NCBI GenBank assembly: GCA_012026715.1
Contig: VEPB01000594.1
Span: forward strand, 1 to 17,041
Direction of reading: 5' to 3'
Source of the DNA: Methylococcaceae bacterium
GTDB lineage: Bacteria > Pseudomonadota > Gammaproteobacteria > Methylococcales > Methylococcaceae
DNA length: 17,041 bases
Shown: in pieces, positions 15,226-17,041 of the stretch
Layout of the letters: each line of letters opens with the position of its first letter
How positions within the stretch are numbered: position 1 is the stretch's first letter
Notes under the pieces: generated by a model
What the model was told of the DNA's origin: nothing
The model's input: the letters and a program-made list of their open reading frames with translations, nothing else
Databases searched by the model: none
Translations under genes and position numbers: made by a program

Positions 15226-16253
15226 AGTTGCGCCTGGAGCAGTTGGCCGGCCAGCTCGGCAAAGGGCTGGCGCCGGTCTACGTGCTGTCGGGCGACGAGC
15301 CCTTGCAACTGGGCGAGGCGCTGGATGCCATCCGCGTCCAGGCGCGTTCCGAGGGTTACGAAAATCGCGAGTTGTTTTACGCCGACCAGTCTTTCGGCTG
15401 GGGTGATTTCATGATGGCGGCCGACTCCATGTCCTTGTTCGGGGACCGCCGGCTGATCGACCTGCGGCTGCCGGCCAAGCCCGACAAGGAAGGTGCCGAG
15501 GCCCTGCAGCGCTACGGCGCGCGGCCTGCCGACGATACCGTGCTGGTGGTCAGCCTGCCCCGGCTGACGGCGGCGGAGCAGAAGGCCAAATGGTTTCAGG
15601 CGCTGGACGCCGCGGGGGTGTTCATCCAGGTCTGGCCGTTGGAAGGAGCCCAGCTCATCGGCTGGCTGGACCGTCGCCTGGGCCAGCGCAACATGCTGGC
15701 GGACCGCTCCTCGCTCGCCATCCTGGCGGCGCGGGTGGAAGGCAATCTGCTGGCGGCGGCCCAGGAAATCGAAAAGCTCCACATCCTCTACGGCTCGTCC
15801 CGCATCGACGACGACATGATGCGCAAGGCGGTGGCCGACAGTGCCCGCTACGATGTTTATGATCTGGCCGAAGCCGCCATGCTGGGCCAGATGGTTAGGG
15901 CCCACCGGGTATTGGCGGGCTTGCGTGCCGAAGGCGTGGCCGCCCCCGTGGCCTTGTGGGCCTTGGCCCGCGACATTCGTCTGGTGGTTGCGGTCAAAGG
16001 CCACATGACGGCGGGGCTGAGCGAGGATATGGCCTTCGCCAGGCTGAAGGAAAAAGTCTTCGACAAGCGCCGGACGGGGGTTTCGAAGGCCGTGCAGCGG
16101 CTTAGTCAATCCCAGGCGGAGCAGGCCCTTTTGGCCTGTGCCCGCACCGACCGCATCATCAAGGGGGCCGAAGCCGGCGATGATTGGGATGCGTTGTTGG
16201 AGGTTTGTCTTTGTTTATGTGGGAAGGGGATGGTTGGGGTTCGGGCCATGTAG
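15222..16253 (+). CDS. holA: DNA polymerase III delta subunit
   Basis: Clamp-loader subunit that opens the beta sliding clamp at the replisome. The 343-residue product has the usual length and begins MKLRLEQLAGQLGKGLAPVYVLSGDEPLQLGEALDAIR (only its first twenty residues and the VLSGDEPLQ element are diagnostic), with the region SMSLFGDRRLIDLRLP (about 68-83), a central LLAAAQEIEKLHILYG, and VYDLAEAAMLGQ. The start is GTG 15222, overlapping the lptE stop as GTGA, so translation is coupled. The extreme C terminus, KGMVGVRAM after LCLCG, departs from the family's usual ending. In many relatives nadD or proA follows; here a higBA module does. Confidence 0.95.
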   Translation: MKLRLEQLAGQLGKGLAPVYVLSGDEPLQLGEALDAIRVQARSEGYENRELFYADQSFGWGDFMMAADSMSLFGDRRLIDLRLPAKPDKEGAEALQRYGARPADDTVLVVSLPRLTAAEQKAKWFQALDAAGVFIQVWPLEGAQLIGWLDRRLGQRNMLADRSSLAILAARVEGNLLAAAQEIEKLHILYGSSRIDDDMMRKAVADSARYDVYDLAEAAMLGQMVRAHRVLAGLRAEGVAAPVALWALARDIRLVVAVKGHMTAGLSEDMAFARLKEKVFDKRRTGVSKAVQRLSQSQAEQALLACARTDRIIKGAEAGDDWDALLEVCLCLCGKGMVGVRAM

Positions 16254-16270
16254 GCTGGGGAAAGGTAGCG

Positions 16271-16313
16271 AATTCCAGCAGAATCGATTGATTGCTGGAA
16301 TTGCCTTCGGGCA
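16271..16313 (+). terminator. Two tandem hairpins after holA
   Basis: AATTCCAGCA (16271-16280) and TGCTGGAATT (16293-16302) are perfect 10-base inverted copies around a 12-base loop. TGCC-TTCG-GGCA (16302-16313) follows as a UUCG-tetraloop hairpin and leads into ATTTC-type sequence beginning TTTC. The pair begins 18 bases after the holA stop and may end the leuS-lptE-holA transcript; the T-run is too short for confidence. The first palindrome could instead be a regulatory site. Confidence 0.35.
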
Positions 16314-16335
16314 TTTCAGCCTTCACCGACATTCA

Positions 16336-16364
16336 TTGACAAGCGTAAAGCTGCGCTTTACGCT
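16336..16364 (+). promoter_or_regulatory. higBA promoter with embedded operator palindrome
   Basis: A consensus -35 box TTGACA (16336-16341) is followed after exactly 17 bases by TACGCT (16359-16364), a weak -10. The spacer and -10 together are a perfect inverted repeat: AGCGTAAAGC (16342-16351), TGC, then its reverse complement (16355-16364). A dimer of the HigA antitoxin bound there would block RNA polymerase, the usual autoregulation of higBA operons. The predicted transcript start lies about 24 bases before the higB ATG. Confidence 0.65.
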
Positions 16365-16394
16365 GCTTCTCAGGCAAAGTCCCGCAGGGATACG

Positions 16395-16676
16395 ATGATC
16401 AAGAGCTTTGCGCATAAGGGACTGGAAGCATTTTTCAGAACGGGCAGCAAGGCCGGCATCCAGGCCAGTCAGGCGATCAAGCTCCGGCTGTTGTTGACCG
16501 CCCTGGATGCTGCCGTATCCCCTGACGATTTAAGAATCCCACCCTCATGGAGGTTGCACCCGTTGAAGGGAAACCTGAATGGACACTGGTCTTTGACCGT
16601 TAACGGGAATTGGCGGGTGATCTTCAAATTCGATGAGACCGATGTCGTCCTGGTGGATTACGTCGATTACCACTGA
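16395..16676 (+). CDS. higB: HigB-type toxin (RelE/ParE superfamily)
   Basis: A 93-residue toxin of the RelE/ParE superfamily, HigB type (plasmid maintenance system killer family), which characteristically cleaves mRNA on the ribosome. It begins MIKSFAHKGLEAFFRTGSK and contains the family pattern LHPLKGNLNGHWSLTVNGNW (55-74), RVIFKF and the final VDYVDYH. The basic residues and C-terminal histidine expected for the active site are present. ATG 16395 follows AGGGA by four bases. The toxin gene comes first and the antitoxin second, the inverted order typical for higBA. The frame is intact. The module is the first thing after holA and has its own promoter-operator, so it was probably inserted behind the operon. 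Confidence 0.9.
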   Translation: MIKSFAHKGLEAFFRTGSKAGIQASQAIKLRLLLTALDAAVSPDDLRIPPSWRLHPLKGNLNGHWSLTVNGNWRVIFKFDETDVVLVDYVDYH

Positions 16677-16705
16677 CTACGCCGTCATTCGGTCGGGAGG
16701 TTGAT

Positions 16706-16984
16706 ATGTTCGAGATGCACGATCCGGCCCATCCGGGCGAAGTGCTTCGGGAATACTTGCCGGAAGGCATGACGGTAAAGGAAGTCGCCGAGCGTCTGGG
16801 AATTTCGCGCCAAGCACTTTCAGCCATTTTGAACGGTCGAGCCGGTATCTCTGCGGAAATGGATTTGCGTTTGTCCCAGGCGCTCGGTACCTCTCCGGGC
16901 TTCTGGTTGAGGATGCAGATGTCCCGCGACCTGTGGGTCGCGAAGCAAAAAGGGATTCCGGCTGTACGCTCGCTGGCCGCATAA
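16706..16984 (+). CDS. higA: HigA-type antitoxin
   Basis: A 92-residue antitoxin and transcriptional autorepressor, with the characteristic N terminus HDPAHPGEVLREYLPEGMTV (5-24) and a helix-turn-helix KEVAERLGISRQALSAILNG (25-44). The C-terminal part, MDLRLSQALGTSPGFWLRMQ, is typical of HigA/VapI proteins. ATG 16706 follows GGGAGG by five bases, a strong ribosome site, and lies 29 bases after the higB stop. An internal ATG at 16712 (MHDPAHPG) is an alternative start common in homologues. It likely neutralises HigB and binds the palindrome at 16342-16364. Confidence 0.93.
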   Translation: MFEMHDPAHPGEVLREYLPEGMTVKEVAERLGISRQALSAILNGRAGISAEMDLRLSQALGTSPGFWLRMQMSRDLWVAKQKGIPAVRSLAA

Positions 16985-17011
16985 GCAGGCGGGTTGGAAT
17001 GAGTTTCGCAG

Positions 17012-17039
17012 GTTGGGCAATAGTGGAGCGTTGCCCAAC
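17012..17039. repeat. Inverted repeat after higA
   Basis: GTTGGGCAA (17012-17020) and TTGCCCAAC (17031-17039) are perfect inverted copies around a 10-base loop, 27 bases after the higA stop. The unit resembles GTAGGTTGGGC-type dispersed intergenic repeats of proteobacteria as I remember them. It could also act as a terminator, but the window ends before any T-run could be judged. Confidence 0.5.
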
Positions 17040-17041
17040 AA

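Noticed and set aside
1..17041. CRISPR array, tRNA/rRNA genes, prophage or transposase
   Set aside because: No regularly spaced repeats, tRNA cloverleaf ends, rRNA sequence or integrase/transposase motifs were seen on either strand.

Overview
The window is about 17 kb of GC-rich DNA with tightly packed, conserved proteobacterial genes. The leuS-lptE-holA block, LPS assembly by LptE, an HDOD signalling protein and an argD-argF pair all point to a gammaproteobacterium. A Methylococcales-like or Chromatiales-like host is my inference from gene style only; no marker here fixes the genus. No rRNA, tRNA, CRISPR array, prophage or transposase was found, and no gene-free stretch exceeds 300 bases.

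Layout from left to right. (1) On the minus strand, argD-argF (arginine biosynthesis) are translationally coupled by an ATGA overlap; argF runs off the left edge. A terminator-like hairpin lies in the argD leader. (2) Divergent from argD is an Xre/MbcA-type antitoxin gene overlapping a RES-domain toxin gene (type II toxin-antitoxin, NAD+-degrading class). (3) A small cupin gene (minus) and a Cys-rich YkgJ-like gene (plus) diverge from each other. (4) A large FtsX/YbbP-type ABC permease gene (minus) meets the Cys-rich gene tail to tail, with no ATPase gene beside it. (5) An HDOD-domain gene (plus) starts at TTG. (6) On the minus strand are a SAM methyltransferase, an EamA-family transporter and a 65-residue membrane protein, the last closed by a clear intrinsic terminator. 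(7) An AT-rich divergent control region leads to a variant low-molecular-weight phosphatase-like gene (plus). (8) An orphan ParA ATPase gene and a downstream 86-codon gene form a minus-strand pair, divergent from leuS. (9) leuS-lptE-holA form a compact operon on the plus strand. (10) A higBA toxin-antitoxin module follows, exactly where many gammaproteobacteria carry nadD or proA.

Most genes are housekeeping or conserved accessory. The most interesting points are: a palindromic repeat-like segment carried in frame inside the LeuRS editing domain, next to a changed TTRPDT motif; a higBA promoter whose spacer and -10 are a perfect 10-bp inverted repeat; the orphan ParA with a small partner gene; the leader hairpin of argD; and two toxin-antitoxin modules beside core operons. 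I see no clear evidence of a wholly new multi-gene system; the ParA/86-residue pair and the Cys-rich YkgJ-like protein are the least explained.
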